From Desulfobacteraceae bacterium (GTDB lineage Bacteria > Desulfobacterota > Desulfobacteria > Desulfobacterales > JAUWMJ01), in contig JAUWOH010000211.1 of the NCBI GenBank assembly GCA_030612225.1, positions 1-5,994 of the forward strand: 5,994 nt of DNA, given 5' to 3'. Under the pieces are notes generated by a model. The model was not told where the DNA came from. It was given only the letters and a program-made list of their open reading frames with translations, and ran no database searches. This document shows, piece by piece, positions 5,424 to 5,994 of the stretch (the stretch's first letter is position 1; the number at the start of each line of letters is the position of its first letter). The translations under genes were made by a program, and so were the position numbers.

Positions 5424-5572
5424 AACGCCTTGAAACCCTTGCCAAAGAGCAGATAAAAAACCTGGAAGAGAAGTTAACGGAACTTGAACGAATGAATGAT
5501 GTTTTTGTGGAACGGGAGTTCAGGATAAAGGAACTCAAGGATAGGGTTAAGGAGTTGGAGGGGGACAAATAA
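5420..5572 (+). pseudogene. Second kinase-tail coiled coil, overlapping the Fic stop
   Basis: A frame with a possible TTG start inside the Fic stop (TTGA) encodes 50 residues: LKRLETLAKEQIKNLEEKLT, then ELERMNDVFVEREFRIKELK, then DRVKELEGDK. The whole product is predicted coiled coil. Its last 30 residues match the orphan kinase tail at 3053-3208 in 24 positions, and both are followed at once by a heptamer array. The frame is open only from 5402 (TAA at 5399-5401), so no PAS or kinase domain is attached. It may be a degraded gene 3' end fused behind Fic or, less likely, a small coupled coiled-coil protein. The start lacks a Shine-Dalgarno site. Confidence 0.6.
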
Positions 5573-5586
5573 ATTGAATATTGAAT
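5573..5586 (+). repeat. Short heptamer array (2 units)
   Basis: Two perfect ATTGAAT units directly follow the stop codon of the kinase-like tail and end in AAGG, copying the arrangement at 3209. A little further on, GATATGTTGATATGT (5607-5621) is another short 7-base repeat, GATATGT-T-GATATGT with one extra base. Confidence 0.65.
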
Positions 5587-5650
5587 AAGGTTGCGGGACG
5601 CTCCTTGATATGTTGATATGTCGATTTATTCCTGTTAGAGGACCGATAAA

Positions 5651-5680
5651 TGACCTTTGCGCTTCCATTCATAAAGGTCA
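5651..5680. terminator. Hairpin at the end of the right-hand minus-strand gene
   Basis: TGACCTTT (5651-5658) and AAAGGTCA (5673-5680) are perfect 8-bp inverted arms with a 14-nt loop. The right arm includes the TGA stop of the minus-strand gene. There is only a short T-run after the stem on the minus strand, so its role as a terminator is weakly supported. Confidence 0.35.
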
Positions 5681-5994
5681 CGTTTGCCTGGAGGGATAGA
5701 TTTCTATAACAATTTCCGCAATCAGTTCAGCAACAAGAAGATCTTCATGCTGATATCCGTGGGCCCCACTGTGGGATGGATCATCCTGTGTTGGCTCATG
5801 TAAAATAGCGAGCTTTTTTTCACCAACCCTATGAATATGGTCAATGACCTTTCCAACATTTAATACAGCGAATAAACCGTTTTTTGCCAATGACAACTCG
5901 ATATGTTCACGAATTTTAGCTATCTGCGCCTTTTGACCTATTTTCCCGAAGTGCTCCATCCAATTAACGGATAAAAATTCTTCGCTTTTTCGAG
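5678..5994 (-). CDS. Conserved-looking hypothetical protein, 5' partial (SVNWMEHF / HEP..DDPSHSG)
   Basis: The frame is open to the right edge, so the gene begins outside the window. The ATG at 5959 is probably internal, because the upstream residues RKSEEFLSVNWMEHFG read as a natural continuation. The visible 105 residues show a helical part (KAQIAKIREHIELSLAKNG), a strand segment FAVLNVGKVIDHI, and a distinctive acidic/His stretch LAILHEPTQDD then PSHSGAHGYQHEDL, ending in the helix LLVAELIAEIVIEIYPSRQT. The HEP, DDPSHSG and HED residues could bind a metal or form an active site, but I know no named family. It faces the Fic gene convergently, with about 105 nt between 5572 and its stop. Confidence 0.75.
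   Translation of the reverse strand, partial: RKSEEFLSVNWMEHFGKIGQKAQIAKIREHIELSLAKNGLFAVLNVGKVIDHIHRVGEKKLAILHEPTQDDPSHSGAHGYQHEDLLVAELIAEIVIEIYPSRQT

Noticed and set aside
5474..5668. Minus-strand open frame over the second kinase tail
   Set aside because: Antisense to the tail, which matches the 3053-3208 tail at protein level; no supporting motif.

Overview
The window looks like an accessory stretch of a bacterial chromosome, most likely from a Desulfobacterota-type (deltaproteobacterial) or similar environmental genome. This rests on the style of the PAS/histidine-kinase proteins, on kinase tails ending in the pattern ERMNDVF..REFRIK.L.D..KELE, and on short heptameric intergenic repeats. 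It is an inference from sequence style, not a taxonomic assignment. Coding regions have moderate GC, while the spacers are strongly AT-rich apart from one GC-rich palindromic element.

Layout. (1) 1-1281, + strand: the 3' part of a hybrid sensor histidine kinase (end of a PAS domain, HisKA, HATPase, receiver), open at the left edge. (2) 1282-1504: AT-rich spacer with heptamer repeats in both orientations and the first copy of a ~210-bp direct repeat. (3) 2133-1505, - strand: a two-gene toxin-antitoxin-like operon, with a small antitoxin-like gene followed by a TumE/DUF6516-like toxin. (4) 2134-2460: divergent spacer holding a promoter for each flanking operon, a heptamer array and a GC-rich palindromic element. 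(5) 2461-3047, + strand: a RelE/ParE-family toxin and an antitoxin with an excisionase/MerR-like helix-turn-helix, overlapping by 1 nt. (6) 3053-3208: an orphan C-terminal tail of a sensor kinase. (7) 3209-3543: heptamer arrays and the second copy of the direct repeat, which carries the last 23 codons of a second TumE-like toxin gene as a relic. (8) 3544-3893: AT-rich leader with a probable promoter. (9) 3894-5423, + strand: a 509-residue Fic-domain protein, probably an AMP-transferase, with a candidate internal inhibitory helix. (10) 5420-5572: a second kinase-tail coiled coil, starting in the stop codon of the Fic gene. (11) 5678-5994, - strand: the 3' part of an unnamed conserved-looking protein, open at the right edge.

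How it fits together. Three toxin-type genes (TumE-like, RelE-like, Fic) sit side by side next to a signalling gene. They are separated by repeated scars: kinase tail, then stop codon, then heptamer array, and in two places a shared toxin-gene 3' end. The simplest reading is a mosaic island built by repeated insertion, duplication and deletion at kinase-associated repeats. Both toxin-antitoxin operons appear to have their -10 box almost touching the start codon, which suggests leaderless or nearly leaderless transcripts.
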